A stretch of DNA of 64,000 nt from Chrysoporthe austroafricana (lineage: Eukaryota > Ascomycota > Sordariomycetes > Diaporthales > Cryphonectriaceae), in contig JYIP02000002.1 in assembly GCA_001051155.2 (NCBI GenBank), positions 3,045,583-3,109,582 on the forward strand, read 5' to 3'. The notes under the pieces were generated by a model. That model did no database searches. It was not told where the DNA came from and worked only from the letters and a program-made list of their open reading frames with translations. The translations under genes were made by a program, and so were the position numbers. Every line of letters begins with the position of its first letter. The first letter of the stretch is position 1. Below, one piece after another: positions 9,675 through 19,892 of this stretch.

Positions 9675-11942
9675 TCACGAGCCCTTGGGACGCAGAAGCT
9701 TGTCTGGTCCCCATTTGGCGTTGTTCTTGACGAGCGAGATGAAGAGCTTCCTATCACTCATCCGCGGGCCTTTGAAGTATTGCGCCATCTGGCTGATGTT
9801 CATGCCCTCAGGATGAGCATTCAAACAAGCGATAATATCTTCCGCGGTGAGCGGCGAGGCAGAGCTGGAAGTCGAGGGGCTGCCAGCACGACTCGGAGAT
9901 TGCGAGCCTGTAGTCAAAAATTAGTATGCGCAAACCACAGCACTGCGGCGAAGACAAGAAACAAAAAGTGCGTGGCGTAAAAGTTCGAACATGCAACAAC
10001 ACAGGAAGCTTACCTGAAGGCAGCTGCGAAGATCCCGGAACAGGGCTGCCAGCTCTTGAGCCTGTGGGGGTACCCTTGCCGTGAGATCCAACGACCAGCT
10101 TGGACTTTTTCTTAGGAATCTTGGGCCGGCCGCTGTCTGACATCTCTGTGGCTGTGGCTTCGCCGTCGCTGGCGGCGCCCGGAGCCTTCTTGGGCCGCTG
10201 GGGCACAGGGGTAGATGCGCGGCTGTCTCGGACAGAACCAGTGGCAGTCTTCTTAGGCCTCTTCCGCGATGACTCATTTCCACTAGACTCCATCTCAGAG
10301 AGATTGGGAGAGCCAGGTCGCTTGAGGTTGTTGACTTTCTTAGAGTCAGGGGCAGTTTTCAGCTTGCTACCCGAAGGCACGGCACTCGTGCCCTTAGCGG
10401 TCGCCCCCGTCTTCTGGTCCAGCGCATTCTTCTGCTCGTCTTCCTGCTTGGCATCTTGCTTCTCGGCGTCGGACTCTTCGTCGGACTAGGTCTTGATTAG
10501 CCTAGGTATGTTATACGATGAGGATCTGCACCTATACTTACCGAAGAATCTAAGCCCAAGTCGGAGGAGTCATCGGGATCCTCCTTATATTCAAGATGCT
10601 TCTCATACTTGACCAGATGCTTCGCAAGGCCCCTTCCGAGGCGCTTTCTGGCCTCTTCCTCAGCCTCCTCGCGCTTCAGCTCCTCTTCGATCTCCTTCTC
10701 ATCGGCCTCGCCGAAGAGATTAGCACCTAGCTGCTCGCGACGGACGCGGTCCTTAGAGTCTTTGACCTCCTCATCATTGTCGCGTTCAAAAGTGGGATTC
10801 TCGTCATCGTCCTGGAACTCATCTCCCGAGAAGTCAATATCGTCATGCTCCTGCTTCTCAGACCGCGCGGCTGACTTGAAAGTGGTGCTCTCCATCTTGA
10901 CCATAGATCGTCCGTACAGGGCCTGTCTTGTGGCATTCATCTCTTCCCGGTCCTTGTCCTTTTCGTCTTGCCTCATGTGCCAGCGGCTTGGCACCGTTTG
11001 CTTCTTCATCAGTGCCTCGGCCTCCTCAATGCTGTACGCCTTGAACGGCGGCTTATGAGTGAACTTGTAGAACTTCTCTAGAGGAACGGCGCGGACCTGC
11101 GTGCCCTCGAACTGCAATGCAACCATAGACTCGGATAGAGGACCCATGTACTGGCTCACGAAAGCACTCTTCCCGTCTGCATCTTCGACAACCCAGGGAA
11201 GGGACTCCTCATAGCGGAGGTTGTTCTCCTTCTTGCGTTCGACGGTCCGTTTGGCGTAGAATGCCTTCGTCTCAAGCCTCTCCGGCTTCTGGGCGGGCTT
11301 CTTCGCCGCTATAGCATCTCTGGAGACGGGGGCGATCTGGGCCTGGTCCAAAGCGCGCTGGGCTTCCTTGTCGGCCTTGATCTTGGCGAGCCGCTCGGCC
11401 TCGACCGGGTCGACAGGTGCCGGGCTGGCGCTTGCCTCCTTGCCCTCCTGCGCGTTGTTCACATCTCGCGCATCCTTTCGATGGAGCGTGACCGGCCGCG
11501 GGAACTGCGTGTCGTCCATGATGTCGATGACGCCGCTAGTCCGCGTCTTGGCAAAGCGCATGACATGAGCTCGCAAGCCCTCCTTAATATCAGCCTTGGT
11601 CATGTAGACCGACACCTCGCGAAAGTCCTCCGCTGCAGGCGGGGGATCCCACCATCCGCCGTTCTGTCGGCGACGCTGCTTCCATTCTTCCTGTGTCTTC
11701 AGATCCACCTTGGGCGCCGTCACGCCGTAGAAGTTCGAGGTGTTGTTGTTTGTGTTCTTGGAGGCGTTCGTCTTGGCCTTGCTCGAGCTGCTCGACGGCT
11801 TGGACTGCGGCGGCGGAGGCGGGGCGGCCTTCTTACGCGCGACTAGCGGGTTAGACGAAGCAGGCCTCCTACGGCGCAAAGGTGGTGCACCTGGAGGACG
11901 ACTGCCGCCGTTAGGCAGGCCGTTTGGAGGCGGGGCGCTCAT
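9675..11942 (-). CDS. tfg1: TFIIF large (alpha/RAP74) subunit, 701 aa
   Basis: The exons are 11942-10542, 10485-10014 and 9907-9675; the introns (56 and 106 nt) have GTAAGT and GTAAGC donors and the frame closes exactly. TFIIF binds RNA polymerase II and helps recruit it to promoters in the nucleus. After a basic, Pro-rich N-terminus, residues about 80-340 hold the dimerisation fold with NGGWWDPPP, VYMTKADIKEGLRAHVMRFAK and WHMRQDEKDKDREEMN. The middle is acidic and coiled-coil (DEKEIEEELKREEAEEEARK); a Ser/Lys-rich linker with nuclear-localisation-like KRPKK and PKIPKKKSK follows. The last about 65 residues (ITAEDIIACLNAHPEGMNIS-type sequence, then MAQYFKG and KLFISLVKNNAKW) form the RAP74 C-terminal winged helix. 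The length suits filamentous fungi. Confidence 0.92.
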
Positions 11943-13496
11943 GATGACGAGGCAGACGATGCGTCTGTCGGGCTGTCAGCTGCCGACGCCGCAGCGGGGG
12001 CAGGAGAAGGTCGTGTCGAGCCGTCGGTTGGGGCAAGAATCAGAGACGAAGCCTCTACAACAGGTGACGCGACATGTAGAAGGGAAGCGGGCTCGCGAAG
12101 CTGAGCAGGGCGCAACCTCGAGGAAGCTGACTGTGGCGGTCGGAGGGTGCGTCTGACAGCACGGCAGACGTTCCGCGTATGGCGCGGACGGTAGGACAAA
12201 ATTGAAGGTCGGGAGGCAGACCTCTGCAAGCCAAAGTCTACGAAAGTTCAGCTTTGTCTGGATGGTGGTGGTTGAGGAAAGAAAAGGCGTTTAAGTCTGA
12301 GCAAGACACAAAGACCTTGTGGTTGACGGCGAGGTACACAAGTGCGGTGCAGCGCGGCACCAGCCTGCCCAGTGGAAAGCGGGCCCAGGCTCGCTTCCAA
12401 GGTTGAGCCCCAGGACAGGGGTCTGGACAGCACGGGCCACGGCTTGCACAAGCGCCTACCAGAGTACTACCTAGGCATCCTGTATGCATAAGAGATGATA
12501 GGGTGAATTTAATGGTGTCCACAACAGACATCTCGTGAGGACATCTACCTCAACTGATAAGAGACTATCCAGTATATAAAGAGACCAGTTACTCCTGTCG
12601 TTACAAGCCAGCGACACCTTGAGCGTACCAGGGCTAGCAGAGCTACGGTTGGCTTGTACCGTTCAGAACTCGTTGCTGACCTTAAAATCACTGGCCCCCA
12701 CTACGTGCTCTGTACTTCATACTTCGTCACAGTTGCTTTTATTCCAGCTTCACTGCTCATAAGTCCACTAGTCTGCATACGATTTCAACCTCAGACAGCA
12801 TCGAGGCGCCTCCGCACCCTAGCTCGCCTGTTGGATCTCGGACAACATGTCGAGGCACTGTCCCCAGACCCAGCTCTAGAACAAGCCGGACAGGTCATCA
12901 AGGGACATTTGCAGGTCAGGTCTCCTGTGCGAAAAGTGGTGCTGGGATCTTTCGACGCCCCGAATATCAACAACCGAACCTGCACATCTCATCCCCATAT
13001 GAACCCGAGATATTCACAGGTCTGGTAGGGTGAGTCAGCCAACAGGATCAGGGCCTACAGTTCAAGGCGCACAACGGCACCGTGCAGCATCCAAGCAGGC
13101 AAAAGCAATCGTGGTCCCTGGAGCCATCGGTTCCCTCCAAAACTCGACGCCTCTTGCAGCCAGCATTTATGCCAACCTCAGGTTGCTCTCTACCCTGCAC
13201 GTACTCAGGCAATCAAATCTCCTTGCGTTTTCTCTTGACTCGGCAACAAATATGACCTCCAACTGGTAGTCAGTCCTGTCACACCACTACAACACTTCAA
13301 CCCAGACCCTCTCTCCCTTCGTACCTTGGGGGGGGGAAACCCAAAACTTCCAAACTCGTCAGCTGCCACCGACCAAATTGTTATCTCTTGGTCTCCTGCC
13401 GCGCTCAGTTAACATATAGTCCCTTCAAATCCTGTCTGCCCTTTAGTCTCTATCCATCGAAAGACCAGACCAGCCAGCGTCGGCCTAGAGGACACT
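11943..13496. other. Divergent intergenic region of about 1.55 kb
   Basis: This separates the TFIIF gene (-) from the Cid1-like gene (+) and should hold both promoters. A TATA-like box lies at 12573-12580 and a run of nine or more G at about 13328-13336. Short open frames are not convincing. Confidence 0.55.
12573..12580 (+). promoter_or_regulatory. TATA-like element
   Basis: TATATAAA in plus orientation, about 920 nt upstream of the Cid1-like ATG. If used, it implies a long or spliced leader for that gene, or a separate noncoding transcript. Position alone does not decide this. Confidence 0.3.
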
Positions 13497-16400
13497 ATGC
13501 AGGACGGCAACCAACAAGACGAGGAGCCACTCGACGTGCGGATGCGGAATCTTATATTGAAGAACGCGGAAAAGGCTCAAAGAGAGGGTGTTTTCGCTGG
13601 CTCTCAGCAGCTGCCTTCAGCAAGTGCTCCAGCACAGGATGCGGACTTGTCCATCCCCCAGAATTCGCCTCAAAAGTCGCGACAGAAGCGACCAAATCAG
13701 GCACAGCGCCGCCAAATGTCTTCTCAATTGACCGTCCCTATTGATCACCGCTCTGTTCGATCCCAGGACAACCGACTCCACGGAGACTTCTACAGCCAGA
13801 ATCACCGCCAGAATCACCAGCACCGAAACCAACGCTCCCAGCCCAACGCCTTTCCTCCAGCCAATATGAACGACAGCTTCGCGAGAGGTGGCCCTCAAGC
13901 TCAGAACCGCCACCATCCATCGCCGTCTTATCCTGGCTTCGCGCCCTCGCCTGCTCTCTCTGACTGGAGACGTCCAGGCGGAGGGCAGATTGGGTTTCAG
14001 GGAAACCAGACCGGTCCAGCACGCTCGGACCAGTTTGGGAGAAACTCCATGGGCCAAGGTCACTCTTTGTACAACCCACAGAGTTACGCCCCTCGAACGG
14101 AACACCTCGAAGCTCAGGTTGCCCTGCTGGAGCAGCTGACGGCGACAATCCTCGCCAACGCCGAGATCGACATTAGCCAGATTCAGGAAAAGGAGAACTT
14201 TCGGCTGCTTATAGAGAATGCATGCCGAGTTGCGATCACTGAGCACCACAACGCAACCAGCGGCCGGTCCGACTTCCCACCCATGTCTGTCCAGCTGCGA
14301 TGTTTCGGTAGTTTGGCGTCCGGATTTGCCACCAAATCTTCTGACATGGACCTTGGACTTCTTTCTCCACTCTCTCATCCACAGCCTAATGCTCCTGGCT
14401 CGCCGATTCCTCGAATTGTGGAGAAGACCTTCTTGAACATGGGCTTCGGTGCCCGCCTGCTAAGCAAGACCAGAGTGGCCATTATCAAGGTCTGTCAGAA
14501 GCCTCCGCAGAAGCTCTATGCAGACCTCTTAGAGGAGCGAGAGAAGTGGGAGAAAGGAGTGGGGCAGGACCAAGACCTTGAGGAAGAAGAGACTGCAGTC
14601 GGGCGTGCCACTAGCCCAATCGACAGCGACCCTCCAGCTTCGAAGGTTGGAGTACATGACGAGTCTGCTACAGGTGGCGATGCACACTCCTCTCACCCTA
14701 CAATCCCTGTCGGTGAAGACAATCAGGGCGAGGATCACTACCAGACCCGCCTCGATGGGTTGAAGCAGGGGTCGAAGTCCTTGTCAAACTATTACGGGGC
14801 GGCGAAGAAACTGCTCCGAGAATTGGGCGGCCGAGACATCACGAACTCCACAATAGCAAGCTTCAGCAAGGACGATTTCCGTATCCTCAACGACATGTGC
14901 TCCGCCTTCATCCGCGGCCTTGCCGATAGTGCTTTGAGGACACGACTGCAGAAGTATCTGTCTCTTTCTTTCGATTCCACAGCTCCTATGCCCACAAATC
15001 GTTCTATTTATGGAGTCATGGCACAGATCGAGGGCGAAAAGATGGTCATGGCCTGGGAATCACGCTCAATTCATGAAAAAGATGATCACTCTGAGAAGAT
15101 GGCGAGAACTCGCATCGACCAATGGGTTGATCTTCAGAACAAGGCAAATTTTGGCTTGGACCCTCTCACTTACAACAAAGAGCTCCAGCTAGCGAACGAG
15201 ACTCTCAAGAAGATTCCCTCGATTGGGCTCTTGCTTCTAGAGCAGAGCCAATACGAGTCAGCCTCATCCTATCACAGCCGAGCCATCAGGCTGATGATCG
15301 AACTGGGAGGTCACGACCTCCAGGCCTCTCAAACACCGCTTCTGGTTGCCATAGTACAACGATACGAAGCCGGCATATATAATTCCGAGATCCGATCTCA
15401 AGTTATAGAATTCTCGCGGTCCATGGCCGCACCCAGCCTTAGAGCGGTAGCGAGACGACACAAGTCCTTGCAGCTCGCCCGGGAACTTGAGAAAGCCCTG
15501 GACAAGGACCTTTACTCTCTCGCCGATGTCGATGACATTCAACGATACATTGGGCTGCTCCGCAAGCCAATGGATCCCAGCGAGGGTCGTGAAGCACATT
15601 TTGATTATGTGCTGCCCATGACACGGGAAGACTGGGCACTGGTAGCCAAGATACGCGATCTCCAAGATCCATCTCGCATGTCCCCGAACCAGCCTCGAGA
15701 TCGCTATCACGACCGACTGGAGTATCCTAAAAACGGCATCGGTGTCCAGTGCGATATTAACTTCTCGGCGCAGCTCGCGCTTCAGAATACATATCTGTTG
15801 AGATGTTATTCACTTACGGACCCTCGCGTCAGGCCCATTGTCTTGTTCGTCAAACAGTGGGCCAAAGTTCGAGGCATCAATACCGCATACCGTGGGACAC
15901 TGTGCAGCTACGGATACGTGCTCATGGTATTGCATTACCTGATCAACGTTGCACGGCCATTCGTCTGCCCCAACCTCCAGGTGCTGGCGCCGCCAGTGCC
16001 TCCCAATCTGACGCCAGAACAGATCGAGAATACCGTCCAGTGCGAGGGCAGAGACATTCGCTTCTGGAGAGATGCGGACCAGATAGCCGACGCTGCCCAG
16101 CGAGGTGCATTGACCCAGAACAATGACACCATCGGCCTGCTTCTGCGTGGCTTCTTTGAATACTACGCTCAGAACAATATGATGAGCGCTGGCCACATGC
16201 GAGGCTTCGACTGGGGCAGAGAAGTCATCAGCATCCGCTCTCCTGGGGGTCTCTTGAGCAAGCAGGAGAAGGGCTGGACAGGCGCGAAGACAGTGCTCGA
16301 GGTTCAGCGGCCGGACAAGCCTCCTGCCGCGGAACCAGCGGCGCAGGCCTCAAATCTTATGCCCTCCGAAAATCAGAGCAACGACTCAGCAGATACAACA

Positions 16401-16742
16401 TCCCAGCCAATGCCTCTGCCGGGCACTACTACTATCCCAGCGTCACTTCAAGACCGCGGTAAACCCGAGGTCAAAGAGGTGCGCCACCGTTTCTTGTTTG
16501 CCATTGAGGACCCTTTCGAGTGGGATCACAACGTTGCCCGAACGGTCACTCACAATGGAATCGTCTCCATCCGTGACGAGTTCCGTCGAGCCTGGAGGAT
16601 CATCAAGAATGCTGGAAAGGGCCAGCAGCAGGAGGACCTGTTGCGGGATGCTTCCCTGGAGGAGAAGAAGAACGACAAGTCGTCATTCTCGGAGCTGCTG
16701 GACGAGATCCACGGCAAGCCATCTCCCGATGTGACGGCTTAG
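13497..16742 (+). CDS. Cid1-type terminal nucleotidyltransferase with large catalytic-domain insert, 1081 aa
   Basis: A single exon. Residues 1-200 are low-complexity (Gln, Asn, Pro). The nucleotidyltransferase signature is CFGSLASGFATKSSDMDLGL (269 on), with metal-binding Asp283 and Asp285. The rest of the catalytic fold appears only at about 745: NGIGVQCDINFSAQLALQNT (third Asp, Asp753), VLFVKQWAKVRGIN and YRGTLCSYGYVLMVLHYLI. A PAP-associated domain follows (DTIGLLLRGFFEYYAQ, about 876). Such enzymes add U or A to RNA 3' ends and mark RNAs for decay or processing. In S. pombe Cid1 the second and third catalytic Asp are about 57 residues apart; here they are 468 apart, so about 400 residues of mainly helical sequence (about 340-740) are inserted. 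All three carboxylates are kept, so activity is likely. The closest named relative cannot be decided without a search. Confidence 0.88.
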   Translation: MQDGNQQDEEPLDVRMRNLILKNAEKAQREGVFAGSQQLPSASAPAQDADLSIPQNSPQKSRQKRPNQAQRRQMSSQLTVPIDHRSVRSQDNRLHGDFYSQNHRQNHQHRNQRSQPNAFPPANMNDSFARGGPQAQNRHHPSPSYPGFAPSPALSDWRRPGGGQIGFQGNQTGPARSDQFGRNSMGQGHSLYNPQSYAPRTEHLEAQVALLEQLTATILANAEIDISQIQEKENFRLLIENACRVAITEHHNATSGRSDFPPMSVQLRCFGSLASGFATKSSDMDLGLLSPLSHPQPNAPGSPIPRIVEKTFLNMGFGARLLSKTRVAIIKVCQKPPQKLYADLLEEREKWEKGVGQDQDLEEEETAVGRATSPIDSDPPASKVGVHDESATGGDAHSSHPTIPVGEDNQGEDHYQTRLDGLKQGSKSLSNYYGAAKKLLRELGGRDITNSTIASFSKDDFRILNDMCSAFIRGLADSALRTRLQKYLSLSFDSTAPMPTNRSIYGVMAQIEGEKMVMAWESRSIHEKDDHSEKMARTRIDQWVDLQNKANFGLDPLTYNKELQLANETLKKIPSIGLLLLEQSQYESASSYHSRAIRLMIELGGHDLQASQTPLLVAIVQRYEAGIYNSEIRSQVIEFSRSMAAPSLRAVARRHKSLQLARELEKALDKDLYSLADVDDIQRYIGLLRKPMDPSEGREAHFDYVLPMTREDWALVAKIRDLQDPSRMSPNQPRDRYHDRLEYPKNGIGVQCDINFSAQLALQNTYLLRCYSLTDPRVRPIVLFVKQWAKVRGINTAYRGTLCSYGYVLMVLHYLINVARPFVCPNLQVLAPPVPPNLTPEQIENTVQCEGRDIRFWRDADQIADAAQRGALTQNNDTIGLLLRGFFEYYAQNNMMSAGHMRGFDWGREVISIRSPGGLLSKQEKGWTGAKTVLEVQRPDKPPAAEPAAQASNLMPSENQSNDSADTTSQPMPLPGTTTIPASLQDRGKPEVKEVRHRFLFAIEDPFEWDHNVARTVTHNGIVSIRDEFRRAWRIIKNAGKGQQQEDLLRDASLEEKKNDKSSFSELLDEIHGKPSPDVTA

Positions 16743-17821
16743 CCTTTTGTGGTGTGCTTCATGTATGATTATGAGGAGGGCGTCCTGAGGAAGGTAGTGA
16801 GTAGGACCAGGCGCGTCACGGACTTACTGGCATTGGACGTATTCAAGGGTTACTTGGACCATGGGCATTGCTCTAGCCTCTGTATTGGTGTTGAGCCTTA
16901 TGGGAAGCGTACACGTACGTGTAGGTAGTACTTAATGTGACTCCTCTTCGAAACGTAACCCGGCGAATACTTCACTATCAGTGCACGTACCATGGGCTGC
17001 GCATGTACTCAATGGAAATCGAATGTAGCATGATTCTGGAACGACAAGTTCGGCTACGAGGTTCACATAAGGCGCCAAGCTACTTGATGGGTTGGGGAAA
17101 CTATTAAGATCACAGCTAATCTGTGCTGCCTGTCGCTGCTCTTCAGCACAGCAGTAGCCGCCACGGATTGGACTAGGTGCCCGGACTGATATGGACCAGA
17201 CTGTGTTTGCCAGTCCTTTTATTAATATGTCCCCGCCTTGTTTGCACCGAACTTAAAAAAAAGAAATTTGCAAGCAGATCGTTGTGTTTTGGCTTAATTT
17301 CTGTTAACATGGGCTTAAGTGGGGGAGTCAGGCTTGACAGTGTCAGCGGTGACAGTTTGGATGTTGCGCGCATGTGTCTCGAGGTGTTATCTTGCCCGCT
17401 GCCCACCATTCCGAAGAAGTGACGAGGTCATGACAGCAGGCCTTCTTGTCTCGATTCAATCTACCAGCGGTCCGTTAAGAACTCATCCATGGAGAAGCGG
17501 ATTGAGTCCCTGCTACCAAAGGGTAGCAACGCTGGGAAGGGAAAATCCCTTGCAACTGTCGCGCGTGCAGTTCTAATAGCGCAGGTACCACGCTTTGATG
17601 TGAAATGAGCTTGTATTTGGTGTCTCGTCTGGTAGTTGAAGCAGTCAACAGATAAAAAAGTGCCCTAGCCTGCCCTGGGCGCCTGGGCCCAGAGCATATA
17701 TATCAAATACCTTGACGCCGCGCTTCGATTTTCCGTGCCTTACCCACCGAACAGAAGTGAAAAGTCATGGCCGCACTTGCCGCGTAGGATACGTGACGCT
17801 CTGCCGATTGAGGTGAGCGCA
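16743..17821. other. Convergent intergenic region of about 1.1 kb
   Basis: This lies between the 3' ends of the Cid1-like gene (+) and the PRPP synthetase gene (-). No gene supported. It contains A-rich tracts (about 17255) suited to 3' end formation. Confidence 0.55.
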
Positions 17822-19510
17822 CTAGTCCTGTATGTGCTGAAAGAGTGGGCTGATTGATTCGCCATAGTGGTTGCGCCGGATAGCCTCGGAGAGAAGGTAA
17901 GACAGATCGAGGACGGTGAGCTTGGAGGCATTCCTCGCCCGGTCCTCACTGATGGGATAGCTGTTCGTAACCACAATGGCATCAATGCATTCGCACTTCT
18001 GCATCTGCTCGAGAGCGTCACCACCGAAGACGCCGTGTGTGGCGATGCAATAAACCTTCTTGGCGAAGCCCCTCTTCACCACAGTCTCGGCAGCTGCGAC
18101 CCAGGAACCGGCCTTATCGATCATGTCGTCGATGATCAAGACTGTGCGATTCTTCACATCGCCAACAAGGGTGATCATGTGCTCGATCTTGGGGTCCCTC
18201 AGCTTTTCCTCCTCCTCGTCGGAGCTTGCCTCCGCGTCGCCGGACCCGCCCAGGGCATGGCCATCTGGTGCGAAGAAGGACGATTCTGACTGCAGCATCT
18301 GCGACTGAAGCATAGGGTCGTCCTCGAGGATGGTTGTGTCCGCAGCTGACGTGGCCGGAGAGGGGAAGTCATCCGGCACAATGTGACCCTGAACGAGTCG
18401 GCCATGTGTTACCTCTGAGGCTCTCTGGTCGTTGTAGTCATGTACATCGCCGTCTGCCTGGCTTGCCGTCCTGTCCTGTGCTGAAGCTGGCCGCGGGGAG
18501 CCTCCGTTCACGCTTGAGGGGTTAGTCCGTGCCCGCAAGCCATCAGGCTGCGGGGTGGAGTTCTGCCTCTCGGCGGCGGCAACAGTGGCGATGGCGGGCT
18601 GCACGATGAGAGCACGCGGGGTCGGTGTGGACGACTCGACGAAGCTGTTCCTCGCGATACGGTTTGCAGCCGGCTCGAGCGGCTCCAGGCCTTCCAGCTG
18701 GTTCAGGAGCATACTGTGTGTCATGCCGCCCCCTCTCTTCCGGTCCGTCGTGACCATGCCGAAGTTGAGCTTCAGGGCGTCGGCTAGAGACGTGACGCGC
18801 TTCGTGCCACCGGCATTCTTGGACACCACCACCGCCTCTCGCCAGTTGGGCACGTTGTGGCGGATCCAGCGGGCGATGAGCGGTTCGGCGTGGAGGTTGT
18901 CGACTGGGCACTTGAAGAAGCCCTGCATCTGGGAGGCGTGCAGGTCAACCGTGATAACGTGCTTCACGCCAGCAATCCCTAGCAGGTTCGACAGCAGCCT
19001 CGCAGTGATGGCACCCCTATGTGACTTCTTCTTGGACTGTCGACTGTATGGAAAGTACGGGAGGACGGCTGCAGGATCTCGTCAGGGGCCGACAGGCAGA
19101 GCAGACAGAGCGCGGGCTTGCAGGACTGCGACTGACCCGTAATCTTGGTGGCAGAGCCTCCTTTGCAGGCAGAGATCATGATCAGCAGTTCCATGATAGT
19201 ATCGTTGATCTTGGGGCTGCCGGACTGGACGATGAAGACGTCCTTCTCCCGGACACTCTTAGAGATCTTGACACTGGTCTCGCCCTAGAAAGAAGAGGTA
19301 TTGTGAGCACAGCCGATCCTCGCGACAAGACGTGGTGGCAACGAAGGGTAGACAGAGGCAGGACAAGGCAGGGCAAGCGCAGGGCCAAAAGGCACCCACA
19401 TTGGAGAATTGGGACAGCTCCGCCTCAGCAGGCGGCATGCCGAGGTTCTCACATATCTTGTTCGTGAGAGCCGGGCAAGATGAGCCCCCAAAGATCAGAG
19501 TGTTTCGCAT
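17822..19510 (-). CDS. prs5: Ribose-phosphate pyrophosphokinase, Prs5-like, 501 aa
   Basis: The exons are 19510-19400, 19284-19137 and 19068-17822, with a GTGGGT donor in intron 1 and GTCAGT in intron 2; the frame closes. The enzyme makes PRPP from ribose-5-phosphate and ATP for nucleotide, His and Trp synthesis in the cytosol. Family landmarks in order: [96 protein letters not shown], and the PRPP loop [13 protein letters not shown] (396-408). Residues about 199-385 are a non-homologous, Ser/Pro/Asp-rich insert ending in an acidic stretch. Yeast Prs5 carries such inserts and works in a heteromer with Prs1-4. The insert may have a regulatory or cell-integrity role, as reported for yeast Prs inserts. 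The symbol rests on the insert position and length. Confidence 0.9.
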
Positions 19511-19892
19511 CGTGTCAGGCTTTGGCTGCGGAGGAAAGGAGGGGGGGAAGAGCAGATGTTTTTTAAGCTCGAAATTTTGGGTGGAGCTTCTTATGGTCAG
19601 CTCAGAAGATGGGGGCCCTGGTGGCACGCACACAGGGGGCACTGCACGCGCTAAAATCCACCAGCTCCCAGGAAGGCTAGCAGCCATCTACTACATACGT
19701 CCTATAAACCTCTCCACCCCCCTCCCCCCCAAAAAAGAGAAAATTTATCCAGGACGGAATAGACTCTAGCAAGAATGGCTCGTTCTGGGGCCTGGACGGC
19801 GAATAGAAATCAGGAACCCAGAATTTCAACCTATTAAGGAGAGAACGCCTTGGTGGACTGCGAGATCTGGGGGTATCATTGTGTGCTAGCCT
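19511..19892. other. Intergenic, promoter of the PRPP synthetase gene
   Basis: It contains C-rich and A-rich runs (about 19719-19743) and no coding signal. Confidence 0.55.

Noticed and set aside
12654..13028. 124-codon frame downstream of the TATA-like box
   Set aside because: No proper ATG at its start and no recognisable sequence; more likely leader or noncoding.
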